NCBI GenBank assembly: GCA_033060915.1
Contig: CM065382.1
Span: forward strand, 1,250,501-1,314,500
From: Euryodendron excelsum
Taxonomy: Eukaryota > Streptophyta > Magnoliopsida > Ericales > Pentaphylacaceae
Reading direction: 5' to 3'
Length of the DNA stretch: 64,000 bases
Part shown: positions 12,316-23,961 of the stretch, piece by piece
Position numbering within the stretch: the first letter of the stretch is position 1
How the letters are laid out: each line of letters begins with the position of its first letter
Program-made: the position numbers and the translations under genes
The notes under the pieces: generated by a model
Seen by the model: the letters and a program-made list of their open reading frames with translations, nothing else
Databases searched by the model: none
Told to the model about the DNA's origin: nothing

Positions 12316-15300
12316 GTGCTGGGGTTTCGATTCCTCCCATCAGTCGGACGCAGTTTTGAACAAAATATTTTCTTTATTCTTTTTACTTTTTGTTTCTAAT
12401 TATAAAACTGTTTGGTTAAGTGTGAAGGTTTTCCGTTGCCAGCTAGCCCACTCGAATCCTTTTTACTCAAGTGAACCCCCAAGACATGATGGGACTGACA
12501 AACCTTCTGGAATTGGAGGTAGCTTGTAATATTCTTTCATTGCCCTGTTTAGTTCAGTTTTAGGCTTTTTTTTTTTTTTGCCAGACTCAGATTTATTGAT
12601 AGTTTTGATGGCAATTATTAATTTACGAGTATTATGAACTCAACTGTACAAAGCTTTAACCTTTGGAGTTGATGCGTTAGTTTTTCACTTTTTTGTAACT
12701 TGGCCTGAAACTTGTATGGATATCGGACCCATTTATGCACTTCTAAGTTCTAAGTACATGTTGTTCCTTTTCCTTAGCATCCTCATGATCTTATCTCTTT
12801 GGTGATCTTGCTTTAGCTGCACTCTGTAAGTGGTGTGGTACTTGGAAAGGATATAAAGTCTGTAGTAGTTGTAGAAGAGCACGTTATTGCTCGGAGAAGC
12901 ATCAGGTAAGTAGAGACAATTTATGTTTTTTTCCCACTATTTGAGGTTATCCAACTCTGAATCTTCCATTTATTGTTACTTGCAGGCTATGCACTGGAGG
13001 TCAGGTCATAAAACTGAATGTCGACAGTTGAGCATTTCTCTTCAATCATCCAACAGTAGCCCCACCAGCTGTTCAGCAGAGATACAAAAAGGCTAGTAAT
13101 ATTGGTTGTGTTATTAAGGGGTATTTAGCTGGTATGGGTTTACAGAGGATGTGTACTTGCACTCTTACACTGTACACATGACTCGTGCTTTGTTGTGTAC
13201 TCATTTCCTAGTGGCATTTATTACCGATATATGAGATGATTGTAATGATCTATTCTAGTCCATAGACCTTGCATTATGTAATACATAGGGTCCCAAGCCC
13301 TGAATCTCTATTTAGAAAGTGTCAAATTAGGGGGGAGGGAACATCAGTAACATGAGTCAGATTCCCCTGCCCATCTTGATGGCATGGCATTTTATGGTCT
13401 GGTTTGTAGGAAATATGTGCCACACATACAGACATTTTAGAAACTGCTCAGTCAACATTAGCTCTAAATTCAGGGTTTCATCAGCAAAGGTTGTCCATCA
13501 GATTGGATTTTGCAGAATTTCACAGCTGACCAAATCTTTATGTATGAACAGTTGCAAACAACACCATATGGCCTGAATACGAGATCATAAATGAGGATGA
13601 ATCTGACTTTGACATGGCTCTGTCTGAAGATAATAAGTATGCTAATTCGTTGGTTTCTGGAAGCCGAATGGATGAAACAGTCAAGTCATTATTGGACAAC
13701 TTTGAGGTATGGATTGCTTATGTGCATGATCTTGGAATTATCTTGTGAACCATTACATGATCTGTTTCATTGTTGGTGAACAGGGGGACAGTGACCGAAA
13801 GAGTTGGGCCTCCTTCCAAGAGCGCATAGCCAGGGCCCCTGAGCAAGTGTTGAGGTGATTGCGTACCCTTAACATGAGGATGCATATTGTCATTTTACCA
13901 GCATTTGCACCATTTTTCGAGTGGGGGAAAAAAAAAAGACTTAAACACAATTTTGGTAAAACAAGATAAGATATAACAAAAAATTTGCAGCCTCTTGCCT
14001 TCTTGGGGAAGATCATTCCAAAATAGTCGTGTCCTGTGTTACATAGATAAAGATTAGCATGGTCTCTGTGTAGTTAATTGATTACTAATCTCCACCGTTT
14101 ATGTTGACTGTGGGTGCAACTAAGTATGATGTATCCTCATTTGGCTGCCATTTATTTGTGAGAGTACGTTTTTATTAAAAATACTGCTTTAAGATTAAAT
14201 TGTTACATATAATTTAGTAGAAGATTGCAGTCAAGAAAATTTAATAAGGACAGCAAAAATACTTTGAAATTATCTTTTTCTACCATTGGCCTCTCTAACC
14301 AACAGTGGTCTTTAGGCTGCGTGATTAGGAGAAGGTTTAGATTACTTAAAATTTTCCCTTGCCGCTGTTGGCCAATCAACAGCAATTTTTACCCTTTTGT
14401 GAAATATGCATCTGTGGTATATGTAGAGATGAAATTTGTTACTCAAGCTGTAATGTCATTTCTGTGTCACGGTAATTACTGAAGGATAGGGTGCCCTATT
14501 TAAAATATGAAAAAATAAATTTAAGTAATACTTTAAAATTTTCTTTTGCTAACACTGGCCTTGTCAACTTACCACCTGTAGTTTTCTCTGAAATTTAAGG
14601 AATACTTCTATGTTGGTGGTGCTGGCACTAAACTCACTGCACATTAAGTTCTTGGGCAGCGTTGAGATCAATTGTCATATAAGACCTCAGGCTATTTCTA
14701 AGTAGGATCAGATTACTTGAAAAAGTTATTCCCATTCTTTCTCAAGTTGTGTGACACCTGTATTTTCCTTGATGGGGTTTAGGTATTGGATTTCTACTAT
14801 CGATTGCAGAGTTCCTTAATTTCCAAATAATTGTGCAAATATTATGCAAGGTATATGAGTTGTACATAAGTTGTCATCTTGCTCTATGAACAACACAAGC
14901 CAGTGGAATAGCTTAGAAGATGCTTGTGTCTTTCACTACAATTCAAGATGTATAGCAAGATCTTTTGATGCAAGAAATACATATACATATACATCAATCT
15001 AAATATGTAGAATAAACACCGTGCAAATATGAAGATGACTACTGGTACTGTAACTGTAGTGTACTTTCTGCGTTGTTGTAATAATTTAGGGATTGATCCG
15101 ACAAGGTGCTCTACTTAACATATGACGTAAAGTTTAAGAAATACTTTGGAATTTTCTGTTGCTAGCATAGCTGCATAGGCCTTGTTGGCCAATCGCCAGC
15201 GATTTCTGGCTGCGTGATTGAGAAGTCAGAGTTTCACTCTTTGAGTTGCTTCCACTTCAATGTCTTTGGGCAGCAATGAGATTGATGGCTTTATAAGAAC

Positions 15301-16315
15301 TATGTTATCATCTCTATCTCAAGTGATATTGACACCTGCATTTTACTTTATAGGAAATAGGTATTGAATTGTTAATATGGGTTACAGGCTTCCATAATTT
15401 CCAAATAATCATGCATAGCTTCTTTGAGGTAGGTGAAATGGCACATAAATTGTCATCTTGCTCTAAGAACCAGATCTCAGTGGAATAGCTTAAAAGGGTC
15501 TTTCAGTACTGATTCACGATACATACCTACCATGATCCTTTGATATTATAAAATATTTAGATCTGTATATAAACGTTTATGTGCATGTAGAATCATCACT
15601 ATGTGTGTTGTATGTCACATAAAATTTGTTTGCATCATGTATGTACTTTTGCATGTCTACAGTTATGTTTTTGGGTGTGTAATGCATTGACAAAATTAAG
15701 TTGTTGGAGTTGAAACATTTCTGATTTAATAACTAGCCAATTCTCATCTTGGAGACAATAATCGTTATTAATTTTTTTCCTCTGTTCTTGTTACCTGTGG
15801 CAAATTTTACCTCTGAGCTATAATATTTGTCTGGTTGGTTAATTTTTTTCTTTCTTCAAAATAACAGATATTGTAGGTATGAAAGAGCTAAACCCTTATG
15901 GCCTGTGTCTAGTGGCCAGCCATCCAAGATTGATATTCCTAAATGCAGCTACTGTGGTGGCCCTAGAGGTTTCGAATTTCAGGTGTGGAATTATTTTCCT
16001 GTGAATTTTTTTTCTTTTGATAGGCACTTCATTGCTGTTGGCTGCACGTAGTTATGCAATTTAATCTGTAGCACCACTTGCCTATTTATCAAGAATCTGA
16101 TCTTCTGTTGAAACCTTCTGGGTTTTGTTTGGATTTGGTCATTCCAGATATTGCCGCAGTTGCTTTATTACTTTGGTGTGAAAAATGAAGTGGATTCTCT
16201 TGATTGGGGAACTATTGTTGTTTATGCATGTGAAGCTTCTTGTGAGGGAAGCGGGCCTTACAAAGAGGAATTTGGTTGGGTTCAGCTTGCTTCTCAATCT
16301 GCTGCAGTACCTTGA
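10719..16315 (+). CDS. MYND zinc-finger / PDCD2 C-terminal domain protein
   Basis: Ten exons give about 427 aa: 10719-10982, 11098-11181, 12095-12228, 12421-12518, 12817-12905, 12986-13091, 13552-13706, 13784-13854, 15868-15982, 16148-16315. The order is an acidic N-terminus (runs of D/E, about residues 25-60), a PDCD2 N-terminal segment (AWLDP, then CDICGEPLQFVLQVYAP), a MYND zinc finger at about 196-235 (CKWCGTWKGYKVCSSCRRA then YCSEKHQ, HW, HKTEC), and a PDCD2_C domain (YERAKPLWP, CSYCGGPRGFEFQ, ILPQLLYYF, TIVVYACEASC). Family members act in ribosome biogenesis as dedicated chaperones for a small-subunit protein (uS5); that is family knowledge. I chose ATG 10719 because the more upstream open frame begins with TTG. 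Intron 6 needs a GC donor, and intron 8 is 2 kb of duplicated sequence. The gene appears intact. Confidence 0.92.
12276..12316 (+). repeat. T19-G22 homopolymer junction in PDCD2-like intron 3
   Basis: Nineteen T are followed directly by 22 G inside the intron between 12229 and 12420. The G run can fold as a G-quadruplex on the + (coding) strand, and therefore also in the pre-mRNA. Homopolymer lengths are prone to sequencing error, so the exact counts are uncertain. Confidence 0.8.
13092..13551 (+). other. GC-AG intron in the PDCD2-like gene
   Basis: Exon 6 must end ...ATA CAA AAA G at 13091 to join exon 7 (TT GCA AAC AAC) in frame. The intron then starts GCTAGT and ends GAACAG. Reading on without splicing meets TAG two codons later. 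GC-AG introns are a minor, established class handled by the major spliceosome. Confidence 0.75.
14210..15530 (+). repeat. Diverged tandem duplications inside PDCD2-like intron 8
   Basis: Two diverged copies of roughly 450-580 bp lie at about 14495-14960 and 15090-15530. They share the ordered blocks TTTAAGTAATACTTT/TTTAAGAAATACTTT, GGGCAGCGTTGAGAT/GGGCAGCAATGAGAT, TTTCCAAATAAT, TTGTCATCTTGCTCT and AGTGGAATAGCTTA. A partial third copy (about 14210-14400) shares GGCTGCGTGATTAG and TTGGCCAATC. The offset between the two fuller copies is about 577 bp. Confidence 0.7.
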
Positions 16316-17516
16316 TGATACATGAGATTGTGACTAGTTCAACGTTTGTCTCATTTTGCTTACATTGATTGAATGCTTTTTGTTTTTCATCTTGTTCTCC
16401 CGGTTGGGACTGTAGGGAGTTATGAAAAACATATATATATATATATTAAATTTCTTTATGTCATATATTGTAATTTCCTGTGACACATGAGAAGTTGCCA
16501 TAAATGAGGCAATTCTTTTGCATTTTTCCTAATCCAACGTATATGTTATACATATGGTATTTTTATGGGTAATTTACTGTCGACTTACCCTCGATGCCTT
16601 CTTGTTTGTTGTATCATATGAAGACATGGAGTCTAGCTAATTTCATGAAGTCCCAAAATTGCAGCTAGGCTTTAAGATCCTAAATCTTACCCTTAAAATT
16701 CGATAGTAGCTTGATTTGTATGGTGGCTTTTTTATCATAATTTTCATTTTCTTTTATTTCACGTGATTTGCCATTTGAAACTCCAATTCACCCTCTCGTT
16801 CACAGTTTTACAGACATTGTTAAGAGTATCTTCTGGCTTCATAAAAGGGGTAAAAAGTTGGCCTTTTGGCAGGGATTCAGCCTTTTGAAAAGGAGGTCAT
16901 GGTTCGAAACTGCCTCCATAGGATTGGCACCTTATCTGGAAAATTGAGGTGCTTCTTAACCTGTATACGCTGCCATAATTCAGGGATTCAGCTTTTGGCA
17001 GGGATTCAGCCTTGTGAAATTACTTTTGTTTTCTACGATTTCCCTTACAGAGTTTTACTTGTGCATGCTTTAATTTTAGAACTCTTTAGTGTTAAGAGGT
17101 TTGACCTAATAATGAAAAATATGGATTCAAAAGTAATTTCACAAATTATTGACAAGTGAGTAGCAGAAAATTGTACGTCCGAAATTTCACAAGAGCATAG
17201 AGTTTTATTCCAACAAATATCACTCCCCTCGCCATCTACGAATAACCAATCCTGGTGGCAATTGCCAATACACAAATTTACATTGTAACATCAATAACCA
17301 AAGAGAAAGTTCAAAAGTAAACATGAAAAAAATTATAAAAAAAATATCAAAATCAACTAGTACGTGTGCTGCACTACCAAAAATTTCCTTACATATGAAT
17401 GAAGAAATGAAGCTGTACATGAGCAACTGACCAGGATGCGACACCAATTTGGAAGAGTCCAATTGCAGGACTTGAGAATATTCAATTGAATACATGGGAG
17501 ATTCTGAATCTGCATT
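16316..17516. other. Convergent intergenic region, no gene seen
   Basis: This separates the 3' ends of the PDCD2-like gene (+) and the polygalacturonase-like gene (-). A short (AT)n lies at about 16433-16447. A phrase, CAGGGATTCAGC, recurs near 16870, 16981 and 16999. Open frames at 16866-17159 and on the minus strand (17045-17495) show no domain. Confidence 0.5.
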
Positions 17517-17522
17517 TTATTG
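17517..17522 (-). terminator. Putative polyadenylation signal (AATAAA) of the polygalacturonase-like gene
   Basis: Read on the minus strand this is AATAAA, about 100 nt past the stop codon, a typical distance for a plant near-upstream element. The cleavage site is not visible. Confidence 0.45.
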
Positions 17523-17620
17523 GATGGTTATCCACTTGAATTCACAGTGGAACCGGAAGAAGCATTTAGTCCCTCATATGGATTGGATGAAACCAATAAA
17601 TGCAGTTTAAGGTGGTGTTA

Positions 17621-20600
17621 TCATAAAATTGCTACACGACTTCTTGGATACAAGAGGAAGACGCAAGCTGAGGAAGAGTTGGCAAATGAGTTCTGGAGGT
17701 CGGGACATGGCTCAGGAGACACAGCCTCAGAGAAACCCGACACATTGGAACATACCCATGAAGTAGAAGGGTCAAAAGCAATAGAGAAGGAAATATTGGA
17801 TAGGCAAATTGATGTGAAGGGAGACTCGTAGATTCCTGAAAACTTCCCCGCAGTAGTGATGTTCGTGCCAACTATGTCCTTAAAGGTGATGTCCTCGACA
17901 ATTGGAAGTGCATAAGGATCAAATTTGTCATCTGGGTGAGATTCACACTGACCTGTGGCCTCAATAGCGAGATGAACACTTACCATTTCCACATCTGATA
18001 TAAGGAGATCTTTTATGTAACCGCCTCTGCCTCTTGATGTCTTGACTTCAATGCCAACGAATGAATCATGCAGGTGAAGGCGCTCTGCAAGTACGTCGGA
18101 GATGCCACCAGACATCTCACTGCCAAAAGCCAGACCAGAGCCGGAAGAAGACTGAAGGCGAACATCCCTGATGTGAACATTTGTGGTTGGTTTGCTATAG
18201 GCAATTCCATACTCGTCCCAACCGCTCTTGAGTGCAATGGCATCATAACCCATGCTAATGTTGCTATTTTCAATGCACAAATGCTCACAAGAATCTGATA
18301 AATTTCATTTCATCTTGTCAAATAAAGATATTGTATCATGTGCGCTTAAACAATCTTGCACTCAATGTTAAAAAGAAACTGCATAGTTGACACCAATACC
18401 TAGCAAGGCAAGAATTATCATTTGGTATCATGTCTAATCTACACAGAAAACAGGGTGCATGTAGTCAAATCAATAAATCACGCAATATTACACCATTGTA
18501 TAGTTGTGGATGAGACAAGATTATAGGCGGGTTATAAACGAGAGGAAAGAAAACAAGACCGGTGACTCAGCAGAAATATTTTACATACTGCTAGCGGGTT
18601 AGTGTTTTATATGTTTTGTATTCATCTTATATTTATGCCATAATATTGATGATTAAGAAAATAGTGAACATAACATACTCATATCCTCAGCAAAACATGT
18701 AACCACGAAATACAGATAAATAAACTCGAGTCAAGAAAAATTTTCCTACGAACCTGGGACTATTCCACTAGTGCAAGGAGATGCTGAAGGAGAATAGGCA
18801 GTTATATTTTGAACTAGCACGTTGCTGCATCATATCCACAAACTATCATCAAATCTAGATAAACCTTATAATGATTAGAAAGAGTTAAGAATGCATGAAA
18901 GTAGACAAACAAGTCTTTAGTGGAGGTCAACCAAGTTACCTGCAATATACTGGATGAATATTCCATGCAGGAGAATTTAAGAAGGTTATATTTGATACAA
19001 CAATGTCACTAGAGCTAATAAATTCCACAAGATGTGGACGGCTGTAGTTTAAGGAATGAGAACTGAACAGGTCCCACCACACAGAACCCTGGCCATCAAT
19101 AGTTCCGTTGTCACCTGGTCCAATCAATAGATGTATGTAATTTGCATTAGAACAGCAAAATTATGAACTAACAAAGAGGGAAAGAATCAACAGAAAAGGA
19201 AGAATGGGGAGATATCCTAACCTGTTATCACCACATCAGTTATATTATTTCCAGTAATCAGGCTGCAATATCTGCCACCAGGCAGTTCAATCCCTCGACC
19301 ATAAGACGGTAAAGGCTCAACTATTTCCCAATGAGAGCAATCCTGTAGAGCGAAAAAAATGAAGGACAACTAAAACTCACCCTGATAGGAAGGATGCCAT
19401 TACTGATGTGGATCCAGAATACAACCCCATAGTTGGATAATGGGTACCAAATCGCAACAATAACTGCCAATGTAATAATGTTTTTCTTGTTGGGTTCGCT
19501 GACACGACTTATCTAGTAATATTCCAATTAGGAGATAATAAAGTAAAAAAATTATGGAGAACGAGCAAGGTTTTATGTTCTTGCCACATGTTATCTTGGC
19601 CTCTTTCCAACTGCACCTTAATCTCCCCTAATAAGAAAAGTGACTCCTACTGGTTGCTTTATTCTTATCTTGCCTCATCAGCGGTTGTCTTTTTATTTAT
19701 TTCCATATTTCTTGCTTATTTTAGCACAAGGTCCTTAGATTTTCCGTGGGGTACTGGAAACAGAAAACTAGTTGGGTTGCTCTACTTTTCGCAACTGGAA
19801 TTAAGATAAGCTATTGCAGCAAGTGTATTGAAGAGCATATATAGAGGTCAAGAACTGTGCAAAGGCTAAAAGAAATCAAAAGTCTCACAAGCAAACGAAT
19901 GGAAGACAAAAGGCCAATTTGGCAGTAGAAAACTAACCACTTTGTCTCATGTCATACCCCAAAAAACTAGAAACAGAAAAAATAAAATAAAATCATTACC
20001 CCAGAAATTGACATATCTTTCTCTCCACTAAATAGGTGTGAATATGAACATGTTAGAATTCAATTCAGGTAGTGGTACAACAAATCATGTGTAAAATTCC
20101 ATTTTGTTCCACAACCCTGTGATTCTACATGTACTGTTTTCTGTCCCACACTTTGCAAAACAAACATACAGATAGGCGAATGCCGTGCTACTGCTAGTCC
20201 ACATATTATATAACCCAGCAAACAAATACCGAGAAAGAAAGTGGCTACAATGGTTCCAACAAGCCAAGCAGTTAACCTTATCCAATAGTTTTTGTGGCTG
20301 CCACAGCACAACTAAGAAACTTTATCTTAGTCTGCATCACAAGAAGAATACATTTGTTTTCTCTTTTAATTCTTATGAAACGGGAAAAAAATTGAGATGA
20401 AATAAGAACCTGTGATCCAAGAACTATGGCTTCTTTTTCCAAGAAGAGTGTAAGGTGGCTGGTAAGATTGAAGCTTCCGGTAAGCCACCTGCCAGATGGA
20501 ACGTAGAGCTGAGCACCACCCTTGTCAGCGAAGGACTTAAGGTAGAAAATGGCATTCTGGAAGGCAACTGTGTTCAGTGTCTTCCCATCCCCAACTGCCC

Positions 20601-22258
20601 CAAATTCCAAGATGGACACACTGTGAGGTCTGGGTTCCAAAGGCGTAATGAATTCGCATTGTCCTTCATTTTGATTCCCAAGGGGTTCAACAGCATCAGT
20701 TAATGCCAGAAGCAAAAGTAGTGCTACCTGAAAAGAAGAGGAAACAAAAGAAAAAGGTAAAGAGCATTGTAAAACAGAAATTCAACTTGCAATTCTCTTC
20801 CTACTTTTTTAGATCAACTACTGTTTATACATTGATTGTAAAACAGAAGTTCAACTTGCAAGCAGTTCTTACTTTTATAGATGAACTACTGTTTATACAA
20901 TCACTCTTTTTGGTACAAATTGTAATACCACTTCAATACTCAAAGATTAACAACCAAAAACAGAATCCCGATGAATTACATATTGCGAAAGATTTCTATT
21001 TAATTACATTTTATTGTTAAGTAAATAGGAAAACATTAAAGGCTATTCAATCATAAAAAATCACTAAAATGAAGCAATGAAAAGCATTATAAAAGAGATA
21101 GCAGAGCATGACCAAGCACCAAGCTATCAGATTGGATCGATAGTCAAACATATAACTAATAGAAAGTTTTCAAGGATTTTGGGAAAATTTATTAAAGTAA
21201 GGACACAGAAATTAGTATGAGCCACTGATGAAAATTTAAAAAAGAAAAAAGAAAAAAAGAAGAAGGAAAATTCATTACAGCTCATTTACAGTCTAGGCAA
21301 GACAGATAAATTTTATAGATACATGAACAGCTGCATGTGTCATTTAGCCGCAAGCAACCACATATATCATGTTAAAGTTGACTTCAAAAAATTTTAAGAA
21401 TTCAGTTCGATTTGGGTCCATAGAAGAGGATCCGACAGAAATCATCTTAAGTGAGACATACTGTCCAATGTGATGGTTGGCTGAAATGCATAAGTTCTGC
21501 AGTTTTATCTGCTTACACCTGAACAATACGGGAGAGGTAACCCATAGTATAAAATTGACAAAAAAAAAAAAAACATAGAAATATATCATAAGGCTAAAGA
21601 ACGGAGCACAAATTATTATTACAACCTTGAAATATAAATTTGAGAGAAACAACTAAAATATAATCCTTAATATCACATTATTTCATACGCAAGAAAAACA
21701 AAAACTATATCTGCTTTCACAAAAGAACACAATGCATCTTTTTCTGAATTTGCCTGGACACCAATGACTTTGAATGGCAAATAAATGTACTACAATCAAC
21801 TGTCCAAGATTTCATTACCCATTCAGCTTAGACAAATGAACAAGCACTACAAGAAGTTTCAAGATCAAGATGATTTTTACTAAGAAAAAGAATCATATCA
21901 GAACCACTTTAAATTAGTAAAAACCAAACAAATATAGAACGGGATCCTCTAATCAACACAGAAATACACTCAGAAACTCAACTTTATGGCAAACACTAAC
22001 TCAATACAGTACAGATACATTTCCAAACGACAGACAGAAAATCCACAATTTATGCAGTCCAAGTATTCGCTGCAAATATCAAAAAACTTCAAAACTGAAT
22101 CAAATAGAGCAACAACACGAACCCTCACATAACAAACAAAAAAATGGGTAGAGACAGATGCCGAGGATTTGACAACCAATCAGAAAAGTACAGATTCAAA
22201 GACATTAAAAGCAGAAAATCAACGTACTTACTAGCCTCTTCATGAGCCTCTTCCCCAT
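17621..22258 (-). CDS. Polygalacturonase-like pectin-lyase-fold protein (GH28)
   Basis: Six exons on the minus strand join in frame to about 461 aa: 22258-22232, 20727-20410, 19342-19222, 19114-18940, 18824-18754, 18294-17621. Residues 1 to about 22 form a signal peptide (MGKRLMKRLVALLLLLALTDA), so the protein is probably secreted to the wall. The mature part starts like GH28 proteins (SILEFGAVGDGKTLNTVAFQNAI), followed by GTIDGQGSVWWDLF, then SGWDEYGIAY, GSEMSGGISDVLAE and VKTSRGRGGYIKD. Canonical polygalacturonases use NTD, DD and RIK motifs. Here the NTD-equivalent is CTSG (about 231-234), the DD site is GYDA (about 253-256) and RIK is EVK. From memory, a plant clade shares such changes, so this is probably not recent decay. 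No frame break is seen. Pectin hydrolysis is therefore doubtful although the fold is clear. Confidence 0.92.
20771..20900 (-). repeat. 66-bp tandem duplication in polygalacturonase-like intron 1
   Basis: Two adjacent units share AAAACAGAA(A/G)TTCAACTTGCAA and (A/T)GA(T/A)(C/G)AACTACTGTTTATACA. The duplication is intronic and has no evident coding effect. Confidence 0.6.
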
Positions 22259-23354
22259 GATTCAGGGTCACCCAAGAGCAAACAGCAGACTGAAGACAAG
22301 AACCGGAGAGCAGGTGGAAGAAGAAGAAGAGAAAAGGGGTAGTGATTATATTGATGTCAATTAAGTAATATGAAAACAAAGAAAGAAAATACGAACGGAT
22401 GGTGAGAGAAAGCGACAGCGCAGAAAAAAGAAAAGACAGCTCTTCATGTACATACATGTACATATATAAATATCAAGAAAATCATACAAGGAAAGCGCAC
22501 TGAAAATAATAATTCAGACTCATAATTGCCATAAATCCCACCCAGTAAAATCGCTATTTCTAACGGGAATTGCTGCCGACACTGAATTAGCTGTAGCCCC
22601 CCAGCAACGGCCGAGACTTGAGAGAGGAGAGAAAGAGATGAGAGAGAAGCTGGCCGTGGATGTGTGATTTTGGAATTAGAATCATTAATACTCTGAGACC
22701 GGTTTTATTGATTCTTGGTATCCTGTGTGAGCTCGGACAGAGGGAGGGTTGCATGTGGTACACACGGTGGAGGAATTTGGGGGAATGTGGGTCCCACCCA
22801 CCAAGGATGCATCGAGATGCTTGGTTGTCGTCACTTTGCTCTGCCAGATCAGTGCCCTTCCTGCCGTCTTTGATGGCCCCACCCAGCTTCTCCTCTTTGA
22901 GTCCCAGGATAAATTTCTCATATAATTATATTTTTGAATTTTTTTACAGTTTTTTCATACATAATTTTCCCCTAAAATTCTACTATTGTTGTGGAATTTT
23001 TTATAATTAAAGCTTATGTTATAAGTTATTTTGTTTCAAAATAATAGGTTTCAACGTCATTTTTATCTATAATCTTGGTGTAATGCTTCTATTTGTATAG
23101 CTTGTCTCAATTGATGCGCAAAATTTACGAATAAATTTACGCATTTTAATTTAAATTACTCAACAATTGTATCGAAATTCCAAATTACTCACATAAAATC
23201 AATAATATGATAGTAATAATTTTTAAAATATGAGCCAAAATCCCGAATATTTTGTTTTGAAATAATAAAACCATTATAAATCATATTATTTTATATTGTA
23301 ACTTTGTAAAATGAATTGTATAGTATTATGCCATAAGTGTTAAGAAAGATGATT

Positions 23355-23520
23355 CTTATATGAATAATGTTATATAAATAAAAAAATTTATACAAAATTT
23401 ATATATAAAAATAATGTGTGAGACTTTCATATCAAAATAAATATTTATTATAATAATTTTTAATTACAAAACGGTAGCTATTATATTAATTTATATGTAA
23501 ATTTTTTTATATATATATAT
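23355..23520. repeat. AT-rich MITE-like element, copy 2
   Basis: Begins AATAATGTTATATAAATAAA, contains TTTATACAAAATTTA and TTTATTATAATAATTTTTA, and ends TATGTAAATTTTTTTATA. This matches the order of blocks in the copy at 1078-1240. It is followed by an (AT)n run. Confidence 0.45.
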
Positions 23521-23640
23521 ATATATTTTGTAAGAGTAACATTTTTCTTTTTATATTCGAATGATCAAAAGAAATCTTAGGACAAAAGAGCAAATTTCAT
23601 TCAAACCCTCTGTTACAGCTGCAACCCATAGTTCTCAGTC

Positions 23641-23961
23641 CTAAACTGTTAGCGGCTTTGTGAACTGTGATCTTTTAGACCAATCACAACCACTGACAAA
23701 GCATCTATTTCTTCCGCTGCAAACATAGAGCAGGTTCAACGGTTGTGATGGACCCCAACGGTCCTGATTTATCGAAAGTGCTCGGCCACTGGGTCCCGCA
23801 GGGAGAAACTTGTTGGGGACTACATGCCTTTGGAAGGTTTCATCTTTTAAATTGCAAAGGCGGGTTATGAATGGCTTCCGAGCAAGCTGTATCAGGGCCC
23901 CACCTTCGTGGGTAGAAGAATCATAGTCATCACCATAGAAGAATGCGCAAATTACATCCAT
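23641..23961 (-). CDS. Hypothetical ORF, 106 aa, doubtful
   Basis: An open frame on the minus strand starts with ATG and sits in a short block of higher GC than the surrounding AT-rich DNA. I recognise no domain, signal peptide or membrane segment. No adjacent splice sites extend it to a longer product, and it ends where a MITE-like element begins. It may be a captured gene fragment or chance. Confidence 0.15.
   Translation of the reverse strand: MDVICAFFYGDDYDSSTHEGGALIQLARKPFITRLCNLKDETFQRHVVPNKFLPAGPSGRALSINQDRWGPSQPLNLLYVCSGRNRCFVSGCDWSKRSQFTKPLTV

Noticed and set aside
16866..17010. Possible tRNA-like motif (GGTTCGAAAC)
   Set aside because: No cloverleaf could be built around it; only the B-box-like string is present.
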